Positions 23,124 through 31,864 of a stretch of DNA of 32,478 bases are shown here, piece by piece. Both the position numbers and the translations under genes were made by a program. A model generated the notes under the pieces. It saw nothing but the letters and a program-made list of their open reading frames with translations, did not search any database and had not been told where the DNA came from. This DNA is from Opitutus sp. (GTDB lineage Bacteria > Verrucomicrobiota > Verrucomicrobiia > Opitutales > Opitutaceae), in contig SIBG01000046.1 in assembly GCA_009695305.1 (NCBI GenBank), positions 1 to 32,478 of the forward strand. Direction: 5' to 3'. How positions within the stretch are numbered: position 1 is the first letter of the stretch; each line of letters opens with the position of its first letter.

Positions 23124-25532
23124 TCACCGCTTTTCCGGCGCGTTGCCGTAGAGGAGGAATGTTTTCCGCCGCGCCTCGAACGCGGCGAGACCCTTCGCCC
23201 AGCCGGCCTTGATTTCCGCGGGCGACTTTCCGGCCTTGATATTTTGGATCGTTTCGTCGTCGCCGAGCAGGCGCGCCATGTCGTCGGCCTTGAATTGCTC
23301 CGGATAGAGCCGCTGCATCGTCAGGGCGAGCGCGAGGCCGAGATCAACGACGGCGCAGTGTTCGCGGTCTGAGAGCACGACGCGCACGCCGCCGCATTCC
23401 TGATCGTGATATTTGAGCGTGGCCACCGGGCCGGGATAAAGTTCGGCGCGAGGGGTGAACCGCACGGCCTCGAACCGCGCGCCCACGAGCCCCGCGCGAT
23501 TCATTTCCGCCGCGAGTTTTTCGCCGTCCACGAAGGGCGCGCCGACTTGCTCGAACGGCTTCAGCGTCCCTCGCCCCATCGAGAGTTTCGTGCTCTCCAG
23601 CAGGCACAGGCCCGGGTAAAGCGTCGCCGCCGTCAGACTGCGCATCGAGGGGGAGGGGTTTGTCCACGCCAGCCCGGTCTGGTCGAGCCACGCGTCGCGT
23701 GACCAGTTTTCGCAGGGGATCACCGTGAGGTCGGCGCCGAAGCTGCGCTCGGCATTAAACATCCGCGCGAGTTCGCCGAGCGTCAGGCCGTGCCGCACGG
23801 GCAACGGGTGAAAGCCGATGAAACTCGGCGGGCGCGTCATCACCGGACCTTCCACGGCGCGGCCGGTGATCGGATTAACCCGATCGAGGACGAAGATTTT
23901 TTTGTGCGCGCGGCCCGCCGCCTCCAGCGCCGCGCCGAGCGTGGCCGAGTAGGTATAGAACCGCGCGCCGATGTCCTGAATGTCGAAGACCAGCGCGTCG
24001 AGTTCGCGAAGGTGCTCCGGTTGCGGCGCGCGCGCGCGGATGACCGCGAGGTCGCGCTCGGCCGCGGACTGGCCGGGCGGACGGGGCGGCGGTCCGGCGT
24101 AAAGACTGTAGACCGGCAACTTGGTTTTCTCGTCGACCGAGTCGTTCACGGTGGCGTCGGCCGTGCCCCGGATGCCGTGCTCGGGGCTGAAGAGCGCGAC
24201 GAGTTTCACCTCTTTCGCGTCGTGCAACAGATCGATGGTCGCGCGGCCATCGCGGTCGCGCCCGCTTTGGTTGGTGATGAGCCCGACGCGCAGGCCGCGC
24301 AGCGGCGCAAAGTTGTCGCGCACGAGCACGTCGATGCCGTTGAGCACCGCCCCGGTGTCGCGGCCGACGGCCTCGGCGGCGAGGGTGCCGAGCGTGCGCC
24401 GCAGCGGCGTGATGTTGCCCTTGTCGTCCGGATGCACGCGATTCGTGAGGAAGAGGAGAAACGTCCGCGCGCCCGGATCGAGCCACACGCTCGTCCCCGT
24501 GTAGCCGGTGTGGCCAAACGAGGCGCCGGCCGGAAACCACCGGCCACGCGGACTGGAAAAACGCGAGTCGAGATCCCAGCCGAGCCCGCGGCGGTCGGAT
24601 CCGTCGTTTTGGACGCGCGTCATGTCGGCGACGGTCGAAGCTTTCAGGATGCGCACGCCGTCGAGTTCGCCGCCGCCGAGCAGCATCCGGCAGAAGCGCG
24701 CGAGATCCGCGGCCGTGGTGAAGAGCCCCGCATGGCCGGCGACACCGCCCATCGCCCGCGTGGTCGGATCATGCACGACCCCGCGCAGCATTTTTCCGTC
24801 AGTCAATTCCGTCGGCGCGATGCGCGGAAGTTTTTCCGCCGGCGGCAGAAACCCGGAATCGATCATCTTCAATGGGCGGAAGATTTCCTGCGCCGTATAT
24901 TCGTCGAGCCGGCGCCCACTCGCGAGGCGCACGAGTTCGCCGAGCACGATGAAGTTGATGTCACTGTAAACGAATGTGCTGCCCGGGAGGCTGCGCAGTT
25001 TTTCCTGCGTGGCGAGGGCGACGCCCGCATCGTAGCCCGCCCAGGCTGGCTTGAGATCGATGTCCGGCCGCAAACCCGAGGTGTGGGTGAGCAACTGCCG
25101 CAGCGTGACGCCCTCTTTGCCGTTTTGGGCAAACGCCGGCAGATAGCGCGTGACGCGCGCGTCGAGCTCGAGCTGGCCACGCTCGACGAGTTGCATGACG
25201 GCGGTAGTGGTCGCGATGACCTTCGTCAGCGATGCGGCGTCGAAGATGGTGTCTTCCGTGATGGGCTCTGTCGCGGGCACGAGCGCGCGCTGGCCATAGG
25301 CTTTGCGGTAAATCTCGCCGCCCCGTTCGAGCCAGAGCACGCCACCGGGAGTTTTTTTCGCGGCGCTGGCCTCGGCGATGGCGGCGTCCATCGCGGCGAG
25401 TTTTTCCGGTTTGAACGTGGGCGCGTGCGTCGCGGTTTGGCAGGCTGTCAGCGCCAACGCACTGGCGGCGGCGAGCCAGCGAGTCGGGCGGCGAAGCTTC
25501 AGGGGAGACCACAGAGGAGGGGAGCTTTTCAT
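23124..25532 (-). CDS. Lipoprotein fusing beta-lactamase-like serine hydrolase to NamZ exo-muramidase
   Basis: The 802-residue product starts with a lipoprotein signal ending ALALTAC, so Cys31 should be lipidated. The first domain (about 45-390) is a class C beta-lactamase-like hydrolase with SLTK at 101-104, YSD at 189-191 and HTG at 341-343. The second domain (about 398-795) is DUF1343, the NamZ family of exo-beta-N-acetylmuramidases, with VGLITNQSG, FSPEHGIRG (448-456), VFDIQDIGARFYTY and LDRVNPITG. NamZ releases MurNAc from the non-reducing end of peptidoglycan fragments. In Bacillus subtilis the separate genes amiE (beta-lactamase-like) and namZ sit in one muropeptide operon; here the matching activities appear as one polypeptide. 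The Met at 25532 was chosen because it precedes the signal peptide directly. A periplasmic or surface location is likely. Confidence 0.92.
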   Translation of the reverse strand: MKSSPPLWSPLKLRRPTRWLAAASALALTACQTATHAPTFKPEKLAAMDAAIAEASAAKKTPGGVLWLERGGEIYRKAYGQRALVPATEPITEDTIFDAASLTKVIATTTAVMQLVERGQLELDARVTRYLPAFAQNGKEGVTLRQLLTHTSGLRPDIDLKPAWAGYDAGVALATQEKLRSLPGSTFVYSDINFIVLGELVRLASGRRLDEYTAQEIFRPLKMIDSGFLPPAEKLPRIAPTELTDGKMLRGVVHDPTTRAMGGVAGHAGLFTTAADLARFCRMLLGGGELDGVRILKASTVADMTRVQNDGSDRRGLGWDLDSRFSSPRGRWFPAGASFGHTGYTGTSVWLDPGARTFLLFLTNRVHPDDKGNITPLRRTLGTLAAEAVGRDTGAVLNGIDVLVRDNFAPLRGLRVGLITNQSGRDRDGRATIDLLHDAKEVKLVALFSPEHGIRGTADATVNDSVDEKTKLPVYSLYAGPPPRPPGQSAAERDLAVIRARAPQPEHLRELDALVFDIQDIGARFYTYSATLGAALEAAGRAHKKIFVLDRVNPITGRAVEGPVMTRPPSFIGFHPLPVRHGLTLGELARMFNAERSFGADLTVIPCENWSRDAWLDQTGLAWTNPSPSMRSLTAATLYPGLCLLESTKLSMGRGTLKPFEQVGAPFVDGEKLAAEMNRAGLVGARFEAVRFTPRAELYPGPVATLKYHDQECGGVRVVLSDREHCAVVDLGLALALTMQRLYPEQFKADDMARLLGDDETIQNIKAGKSPAEIKAGWAKGLAAFEARRKTFLLYGNAPEKR

Positions 25533-25622
25533 CGTTGGAAGGGAAATGTGACGGGCCGTGGCGTCGCGCGCCAGCCCATCCTTTCGCGAGGTTGCGGCGG
25601 CGCGCTTCCGCCTCTTTGACCG

Positions 25623-25658
25623 AAAAAATTGCAGCCCGCTCGAACGAGCGGGCTGCAA
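25623..25658 (-). terminator. Strong rho-independent terminator after the TonB-dependent receptor
   Basis: On the minus strand a perfect 13-bp stem, with arms at 25646-25658 and 25629-25641 and a 4-nt loop, is followed by TTTTTT (25628-25623). It lies 25 bp after the stop codon of the receptor gene. This should end most receptor transcripts before the serine hydrolase-NamZ gene, so that gene either has its own promoter in the remaining 90 bp or relies on read-through. Confidence 0.9.
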
Positions 25659-25682
25659 GGGACTGACCAAAGTGCGCCGGGA

Positions 25683-28600
25683 TTAGAACTTGCCGTCCAC
25701 GCCGAACTTGATCGCTCGCGGGACGACATATTGGACGCGCGGGCGGCTCTCCAAATACGTGTATTGCCTCGAGCCTTCCTGGGCGAAGTTATTGACGTTC
25801 AGGAATAGCGTGGCACTTCGGTGGATTTTGTAGGTGACGCCAACATTCATCACCTTCCAACCGTCGCGGTAAATGTTGCCGTTACCGGGCGAGGTGAGGC
25901 TGTAGCCGATGGGATATCTGCCGGTGTAGTTCATGTCGAACGAAGCGCCGAAACTACGGTAGGTATACGCCAGGCCGGCATTGAAAGCCCGGGGAATGAA
26001 GCCCGGCACCTGGCCGTTCCGCAGGTCCACCGTGCCGGCGAATCGGCCGGACGTCTGAAGGTAGGTGTAATTTCCCCGCAACGTGAGGCCCTTGAGGGCT
26101 CCGGGGAGAAACGTGAGGCGTTGCCGGAAGTCAAACTCGAGCCCCTTGAGATGGGCATCGCCGATATTGGCGGACTGAATGATCTCGTAGCCGCCGTAGA
26201 GTCCATCAAACCCGTTGGCCAGTCCGTCGGGCACGAGTTCCCCGGACCGCGAGGCGGAGCCAATGTAGTCAGTGATGTTTTTGCGATAGCCGCGGACCGA
26301 AACCATGCCCGTGCTGCCGAAGTAGTATTCGAGCTTGAAATCGATGTTGTCAGCGATCTGAGGCTTCAGCCCAGGATTGCCCACAGTCACCGTTCGCGCG
26401 GTGTCGTTGACCGTGGGGGTCGAGACGAGGTTGGCGATGCCCGGGCGTCCGTAGCTGTTGGACCAACTGGCGCGGGCCTTGAAGTTGCTCGTGACGTCGT
26501 AGGACAGGTGAAGGCTCGGAAAGAAATTATGGTAAGGGACGCCGTCGCGCGAAAGCTTCACGTAGTCCAGGGCGGCTCGCTTGAAGTGATCCGGCTCCAC
26601 CGAGATCAGCGTGCGGGTCACGCGCGGAAAGTAGATGAACGTGTCCGTGGTTACCCACTCGCCGCGAACGCCGCCGAGAATGGTCAGCTTGCCGAGCTTG
26701 GTGGTGCCTTGGACGTAAGCGGCGTCGACGCCCTCTTCCATGATGCGGCGGTTGGCGTAGGCCGAGGTCGCGGTGAAGTTCACGTCTTCATACCAGAGGG
26801 CGGTGTTGCCCAGCGTCGCGCTGATCGCCGCCGGGTCGAAGACGGGCAGCCGCGGCCCACCGTTCTGGCGTTCGAATTCGGTCAGGGGCATCAGGCCGGT
26901 GGTCGGCAGCACCGTGCCGACCACTTGATACCAGCGACGCGGGGAAACTGCGCGGGTGTTGTGGCGCCGGTTCACGGTATCGAGGCCGGCCTTGATCGTG
27001 ATCGGAATCTCGGTGGGGAGGAGATAGGAAACGTTGATGGTGGCGGCGGCCTCGTTGGTGTCGGTGATGTTCTCCCGCTTGGTCAATACGGTCGACGTTT
27101 GCGCCACGGGTTGCGTGGTGGTGTTGGCCGCCGCGATGACGAAGGGCGTGTAGCTGGCCGCGAGATAGGGGCTCGCACCGCCCGTCCAAGTGAACGTCTT
27201 TCCGCGCAGGTCGGAGTTATCGAGGATGAAGCCGATGGCATCTTTGGTGCGAACATCGATTTGACCGTCCTCATGCTCGCGACCGGCGTTGGAATCCCAG
27301 TGCGTGTTACTGAAGCGGTAGGCGTGATCGACTTTCAGCCGGCCCCAGTTGTGTTCGAAAGCGAGCGTGCCGGTGGGGTTCTTGCTGGTGAACGAAAACC
27401 GCCGCATGCTTAGTTTCATCTGCGAGGCGCCGACGACGACGCTGCCGGGCTGCAGGGTCGTGCTGGCAATGGGTAGCATCTCGATCCGGTTCGCCGTGTA
27501 GCCGGCCTTGATGCCGCCGGTGGCCGTGGCCGGGGTGCCGTCGTTCACAGTCACGTTGGTGTTGATGAACGGATTCACCTGGGTGTAGTTAAAGAACGGC
27601 TCGGAGCCCGCGTTATAGATGAACCGGAGTGAGACGGTCGTGGCCGGTGAAACGCGGTAGTCCGCGCGCGCGGAAAAGGCCGAGAGGAACCGGTCGTTGA
27701 GCCCGCTCCAGCGAGAGTAATCGCGGATTTGCGCGAGGGGATTCGTGGTGTTCTCGTAGAGGATGCTGTCCCAGTCGTGGCCATTGAGGACTTCCTGATA
27801 GCCGATGCCAACCGAGACGCCGAGATTGCGCCGGCCATTGCCGACATCGAAAACCTCGCTGTAGTTAAAACTGAGGTCAGGCCGCCACGGACGCTGGCCG
27901 ACGGCAAAGTTCCGGTCGGACCAACGGGGAAAAAAACGGGCCGACGTATTGTAGGTCATGCGGCGCCGTTCCGAGGACGCGAGCGGCGAGCGGGTCTTGA
28001 GGTTGACCTGGCCGCCGAGCGAATCGGCGCGCTTGTCGGGGGTCTGGCCGGCGATGATTTCGATCGCCTCATAATTCGAGCCGGAGAACGAGTGGAGCGT
28101 GGCCGTGCGGCCGTCGCCGCCGACACCCGTCGTGGACATGCCGTCGACGTTCAGACGCGTGTAGCTCGCCGGCTGCCCGCCGATGCTGATGTTATTAATC
28201 AACTGATCTTCGTCGGTGGTGAACGTGATGCCCGGCAGGCGCGAGGCGAGTTCGCCCACGTTTTGCGTGGGCAAAATGCCCCACTCGTCGAACGCGGTGA
28301 CCGTTTTCACGTTGTGAGCATTGCGCTGCTCGGAAATCGAGAGCGCCTGGCCTTCGCGTTGGGTCGCGACGGTGAATGCTTCCATCGTAATCAAGTCGGA
28401 CGATTGCATTTCCACATCGAGCGACGAATTTGCGCCGGCGGTGATGCTGGCCTTCTGGCGGGCTTCGTTGAAACCGCTGTAGGAAATGACGACATCGTAA
28501 GCTCCCGGCGGCACCGCGGAGATGGAGAAATGGCCGGCGCTATCGGTGAAATCCGTGCGGTTGATCGACGCAATGGTGACCAAGGCGCCTTGCAGGGCGT

Positions 28601-28757
28601 TGTGCGTGCCCTTGCTGCTAACGGAACCGGTGATGCTGCCGGTCGCGGAATCTGCGGCGGAGACCGCCAGGCTGGTGGCGGCGAGGAGAACAAACAGGCT
28701 CATGGGCGTGCGCCACAGCCGGGAGAGGAAACCTAGACAGATGCGATCAGTGTTCAT
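25683..28757 (-). CDS. TonB-dependent receptor with carboxypeptidase-regulatory-like domain
   Basis: The 1024-residue product has a signal peptide (MSLFVLLAATSLAVSA core), then a carboxypeptidase-regulatory-like beta-sandwich (about 38-115; GSITGSVSSKGTHNALQGA to PPGAYDVVISYSGF). A plug domain follows (QRNAHNVKTVTAFDEWG, NVGELASRLPGITF, INNISIGGQPASYTRLNVDG), then a long barrel ending AIKFGVDGKF with a terminal phenylalanine. It imports large solutes through the outer membrane, probably glycans or peptidoglycan fragments given the adjacent hydrolases. Two close Met codons (28766 and 28757) are possible starts; the second leaves a normal signal peptide. The longer open frame would run into the divergent intergenic region. 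It heads the leftward gene set, with a strong terminator following. Confidence 0.94.
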   Translation of the reverse strand: MNTDRICLGFLSRLWRTPMSLFVLLAATSLAVSAADSATGSITGSVSSKGTHNALQGALVTIASINRTDFTDSAGHFSISAVPPGAYDVVISYSGFNEARQKASITAGANSSLDVEMQSSDLITMEAFTVATQREGQALSISEQRNAHNVKTVTAFDEWGILPTQNVGELASRLPGITFTTDEDQLINNISIGGQPASYTRLNVDGMSTTGVGGDGRTATLHSFSGSNYEAIEIIAGQTPDKRADSLGGQVNLKTRSPLASSERRRMTYNTSARFFPRWSDRNFAVGQRPWRPDLSFNYSEVFDVGNGRRNLGVSVGIGYQEVLNGHDWDSILYENTTNPLAQIRDYSRWSGLNDRFLSAFSARADYRVSPATTVSLRFIYNAGSEPFFNYTQVNPFINTNVTVNDGTPATATGGIKAGYTANRIEMLPIASTTLQPGSVVVGASQMKLSMRRFSFTSKNPTGTLAFEHNWGRLKVDHAYRFSNTHWDSNAGREHEDGQIDVRTKDAIGFILDNSDLRGKTFTWTGGASPYLAASYTPFVIAAANTTTQPVAQTSTVLTKRENITDTNEAAATINVSYLLPTEIPITIKAGLDTVNRRHNTRAVSPRRWYQVVGTVLPTTGLMPLTEFERQNGGPRLPVFDPAAISATLGNTALWYEDVNFTATSAYANRRIMEEGVDAAYVQGTTKLGKLTILGGVRGEWVTTDTFIYFPRVTRTLISVEPDHFKRAALDYVKLSRDGVPYHNFFPSLHLSYDVTSNFKARASWSNSYGRPGIANLVSTPTVNDTARTVTVGNPGLKPQIADNIDFKLEYYFGSTGMVSVRGYRKNITDYIGSASRSGELVPDGLANGFDGLYGGYEIIQSANIGDAHLKGLEFDFRQRLTFLPGALKGLTLRGNYTYLQTSGRFAGTVDLRNGQVPGFIPRAFNAGLAYTYRSFGASFDMNYTGRYPIGYSLTSPGNGNIYRDGWKVMNVGVTYKIHRSATLFLNVNNFAQEGSRQYTYLESRPRVQYVVPRAIKFGVDGKF

Positions 28758-28902
28758 GTGGTTCATTGCTTGGTGGGTTGGCGAACGGAGAAGACTCCCG
28801 TCGCTGGGTTTACGGCCGTTGGTTCGGTTTGTGTCATAACGCCGGGTCGGCCCCGTGATGTCGAATATTTTTTCGTCGTCGGCCGCCTGAGGTGCATTAG
28901 AG

Positions 28903-28978
28903 GTAGGGCAGGGTCTTCGACCCGCCGTCGGTGCGAACACTCAGCGCACGACAGGGCGGGTCACCGACCGCGCCCTAC
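28903..28978. repeat. Palindromic intergenic repeat, copy 2
   Basis: This 76-bp element begins GTAGGGCAGGGTCTTCGACC and ends CCGCGCCCTAC, with the inner inverted pair GACCCGCC/GGGCGGGTC. It matches copy 1 at 11544-11617 across its length with few differences. It lies in the 294-bp gap between the divergent receptor and D-aminoacylase genes, a place that must also hold their promoters. No transposase is associated. Confidence 0.75.
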
Positions 28979-29051
28979 TTATTGCCCGCCGCGCGCGCAC
29001 CGCCGTAGAATTGGCTTTCGCCGCGGCGTTGGTCCCGCCTATGTCTTCTGC

Positions 29052-30623
29052 ATGAAACGAATCCTCTGCGTCGTGGGCCTGCTGGCACTCGCGAACTTTG
29101 CCCGCGCCGAAGACTTCGATCTCATCATCCGCCACGGGCGGGTGGTGGATGGGTCGGGCAGTCCCGCCACCTTCGCCGATGTCGCGATCAAGGACGGACA
29201 CATCGCCCACGTCGGACGCATCGCGGGCACGGCGAAGACCGAGATCGATGCCACCGGCTTGATCGTCGCGCCGGGATTTATCGATGTGCACACGCACGCG
29301 GACGAAGTCGCGGACAAGTCGCGCGCCGAAAATTTTCTGCGCATGGGCGTCACCACGGTGGTCGTCGGCAACTGCGGCGGCTCGGCGCTGGATGTCGGCA
29401 AGTTTTTCAGCGACGTCGAAAAAAACCAGGTCTCGATCAACGTCGCCACGCTCATCGGCCACAATACCGTGCGGGAAAAAGCCATGGGCGGGAGCTTCGA
29501 CCGAGCGCCCACGACGGCGGAAGCGGCGACGATGAAAGCACTCGTGGATCAGGCGATGCGGGATGGGGCCGTGGGCTTGTCGACCGGGCTGATTTATCTG
29601 CCGGGCACATTTTCCAAGACCGATGAGATCGTCGAACTGGCCAAGGCGGTCACGCCCTACGACGGCATCTACGCGAGCCACATGCGGCACGAGGATACGC
29701 GGATCTACGCCGCGCTCGACGAAGTGTTCCGCATCGCGCGCGAGGCGCAGCTGCGCGCGGAGGTCTCGCACCTCAAACTCTCCGGTGAAAAATCCTGGGG
29801 CCAGGCGGAGAAGGTGCTCGCTTACATCGAGACCGCGCGGGCGTCAGGCCTTGACCTCACGCACGACCAGTATGCCTACACCGCTTCGAGCACCACGATG
29901 CGGCAGCTTATTCCCGATGACGTGTTCGATGGTGGGAAAAAGCACTTCCTCGCCATCCTCGCCGACCCGGCGGAGAAGGCCAAGCTGGTCGCGCGCATGA
30001 AGCAGAATATCCTCGGGCGGGGCCGGGTGGACTACGCCTACGCGGTCATCGCCTCCTTTCGCCACGACACCTCGTTGAATGGCCTCAATATCCTTGAAGC
30101 GGCGAAGAAGCAGCGCGGCTCTGATTCGCTCGACGATCAGATCGAGGTGATTTTGGACCTCGAGAAAAACGGGAGCGCCAGCGGCGTGTTTCACGGGATG
30201 CACGAGGAGGATTTGCAGAAATTCATGCGCCACCCAAACACCATGATCGCGAGTGACAGTGGCATCCGCGATTTCGGCCAGGCGGTCCCGCACCCCCGCG
30301 GCTACGGCAACAACGCCCGCGTGCTCGGCCGCTACGTGCGCGAGCTGAAAGTGCTGCGGCTCGAGGACGCGATCCGCAAGATGACCAGCCTGCCGGCGAA
30401 CACCTTTCGCTTCGCGCAGCGCGGCGAATTACGCGAGGGCAACTGGGCGGATGTCGTCATCTTCGATCCGGAAAAAATTGGCGATCCGGCGACCTACAAC
30501 GACCCGCACCATTACGCCGTGGGCCTGCCGCACGTGCTCGTGAACGGCGTCCTGGTCATCCGCGACGGCGCGCACACCGGCGCGAAGCCGGGTCTGGGCT
30601 TGCGGCACGCCGCGAGCAAGTGA
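29052..30623 (+). CDS. Secreted N-acyl-D-amino-acid deacylase (D-aminoacylase family)
   Basis: The 523-residue product has a signal peptide (MKRILCVVGLLALANFARA) and then an amidohydrolase fold. Family marks are LIIRHGRVVDGSGSPA, the metal motif GFIDVHTHAD (His80, His82), VVGNCGGS with the metal-bridging-type Cys108, GLSTGLIYLPG, SHMRHE (His210), EVSHLKLSG (His240), MIASDSGI, and HPRGYG. These match D-aminoacylases, which release D-amino acids from N-acylated forms with zinc. A periplasmic enzyme of this kind could process D-amino-acid-containing compounds such as peptidoglycan stem fragments. It is the first gene of the rightward set and is followed after 16 bp by a serine hydrolase gene. 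The Met at 29052 was chosen because it precedes the signal peptide. The exact substrate is not known. Confidence 0.92.
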   Translation: MKRILCVVGLLALANFARAEDFDLIIRHGRVVDGSGSPATFADVAIKDGHIAHVGRIAGTAKTEIDATGLIVAPGFIDVHTHADEVADKSRAENFLRMGVTTVVVGNCGGSALDVGKFFSDVEKNQVSINVATLIGHNTVREKAMGGSFDRAPTTAEAATMKALVDQAMRDGAVGLSTGLIYLPGTFSKTDEIVELAKAVTPYDGIYASHMRHEDTRIYAALDEVFRIAREAQLRAEVSHLKLSGEKSWGQAEKVLAYIETARASGLDLTHDQYAYTASSTTMRQLIPDDVFDGGKKHFLAILADPAEKAKLVARMKQNILGRGRVDYAYAVIASFRHDTSLNGLNILEAAKKQRGSDSLDDQIEVILDLEKNGSASGVFHGMHEEDLQKFMRHPNTMIASDSGIRDFGQAVPHPRGYGNNARVLGRYVRELKVLRLEDAIRKMTSLPANTFRFAQRGELREGNWADVVIFDPEKIGDPATYNDPHHYAVGLPHVLVNGVLVIRDGAHTGAKPGLGLRHAASK

Positions 30624-30639
30624 TGAGTTTTGCGGCCCC

Positions 30640-31596
30640 ATGCCTCCATTGAATCGTGCATCTTTTCGACGCCTCACCTGGCTGTTTCTTGCGCTCGTCC
30701 CTGGCGTCGGGGCGCAGCCGGCGCCGTTGGTCTTTCCGGCGTCCCCGCCGCTCCAAGCCCTCGTGGATCGCGCGGCGCAAACCGCACTCGATAAATTCGC
30801 GGATCAGAAACTCGTCGCCAACCAGCTCGCCATCACGCTCGTGGATCTCCGCGAGCCAGCGCGGCCCGTCCGCGGGAGTTTCCGCGGTGAGGTGCAAATC
30901 TATCCGGCGAGCGTCATCAAGCTCTGCTACCTCGCGGCCGCGCATCGCTGGCTGGAGGATGGACGGCTCACCGACACACCGGAACTGCGCCGCGCGCTGC
31001 GCGACATGATCGTCGATTCCTCCAACGACGCCACGCACTACGTCATCGACCTGCTCACCGGCACCACGAGTGGTCCCGAGTTATCTGAGGGCGAAATCAA
31101 AATCTGGTTTGAAAAGCGAAGTGCCGTCACCCGCTACTTCGCCACGCTCGGCTACACGGGAGTGATCGCGAACAAGAAGCCATGGGGCGACGGCCCGTAT
31201 GGGCGCGAGTCGCAGGCCATCCGCCTCTTCGAGCCGAAGCGCAACATGCTCACGACCGACGCCACCGCGCGGCTCCTCGCCGAGATGGCCTCCGGCCGGT
31301 GCGTCACCGCCGCACGCAGCGCCGAGATGAGGCAACTCCTCGCCCGCGATCTGGCGACGACCGACGCCGATCCCGACAACCAGGCGAAGTTCACGGGCCC
31401 GGTGCTGCCGCCGGGCGCGAAGCTGTGGTCGAAGGCCGGCTGGACCAGCCAGACCCGGCACGATGCGACGTATATCGAGTTGCCCAACGGCGCCAAGTTG
31501 GTGCTGGTCGTCTTCACGACCGAGCACGCGAACGAGCGTGAAATCATCCGCCTCGTGGCGCGATCGATCGTGGATGGCATGACGGCGGCGAAGTGA
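30640..31596 (+). CDS. Class A beta-lactamase-like serine hydrolase
   Basis: The 318-residue product has an N-terminal hydrophobic signal (about 11-25, ending VGAQPAP) and a class A beta-lactamase-like fold. The active-site marks are YPASVIK (Ser91 and Lys94), DSSND with Ser128-Asn129-Asp130 in the SDN position, and SKAGWTS in place of the KTG motif. The SDN motif is altered to SND and KTG to KAG, so true antibiotic hydrolysis is doubtful. A peptidase or amidase role on cell-wall peptides or D-amino-acid conjugates fits its partner gene better. It follows the D-aminoacylase gene by 16 bp and is very likely cotranscribed with it. Confidence 0.87.
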   Translation: MPPLNRASFRRLTWLFLALVPGVGAQPAPLVFPASPPLQALVDRAAQTALDKFADQKLVANQLAITLVDLREPARPVRGSFRGEVQIYPASVIKLCYLAAAHRWLEDGRLTDTPELRRALRDMIVDSSNDATHYVIDLLTGTTSGPELSEGEIKIWFEKRSAVTRYFATLGYTGVIANKKPWGDGPYGRESQAIRLFEPKRNMLTTDATARLLAEMASGRCVTAARSAEMRQLLARDLATTDADPDNQAKFTGPVLPPGAKLWSKAGWTSQTRHDATYIELPNGAKLVLVVFTTEHANEREIIRLVARSIVDGMTAAK

Positions 31597-31864
31597 CGGA
31601 GGCGCAGGAGCCGAGCGAGCGCAATCCCCCTGCGATTGAGGGTGACCAGGCAATTTTTTTGGACTGATAATTTTTCTAGCCAAGCGGCCGATCCGCCTTC
31701 AGACCTGCTGATGTCCGCTGATTGTTTAGCCCACCAATATACCCCATTCTCCCCAACCTGCCTCGGTCGCCGCATGACTGGATGATTTTGCCCTGCGCGT
31801 AAAAAATCAGGACCAGCCAATATTTTCGTTCCCATCGCAACACCAACAACCTGACCAATAACCC

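Noticed and set aside
20886-23372. Long plus-strand open frame of 828 codons opposite the nagB fusion
   Set aside because: It is the antisense shadow of nagB and has no recognisable motif; the minus-strand product carries clear family signatures.
23790-25619. Plus-strand open frame of 609 codons opposite the serine hydrolase-NamZ gene
   Set aside because: It is antisense to a well-supported gene, with composition typical of a shadow frame.
25821-27413. Plus-strand open frame of 530 codons opposite the TonB-dependent receptor
   Set aside because: It is antisense to the receptor barrel, with no motif or plausible start context.
31597-31864. Possible terminator in the gap after the beta-lactamase-like gene
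   Set aside because: There is a T-run (about 31652-31659), but only a weak 4-bp stem before it, which is too little to call.
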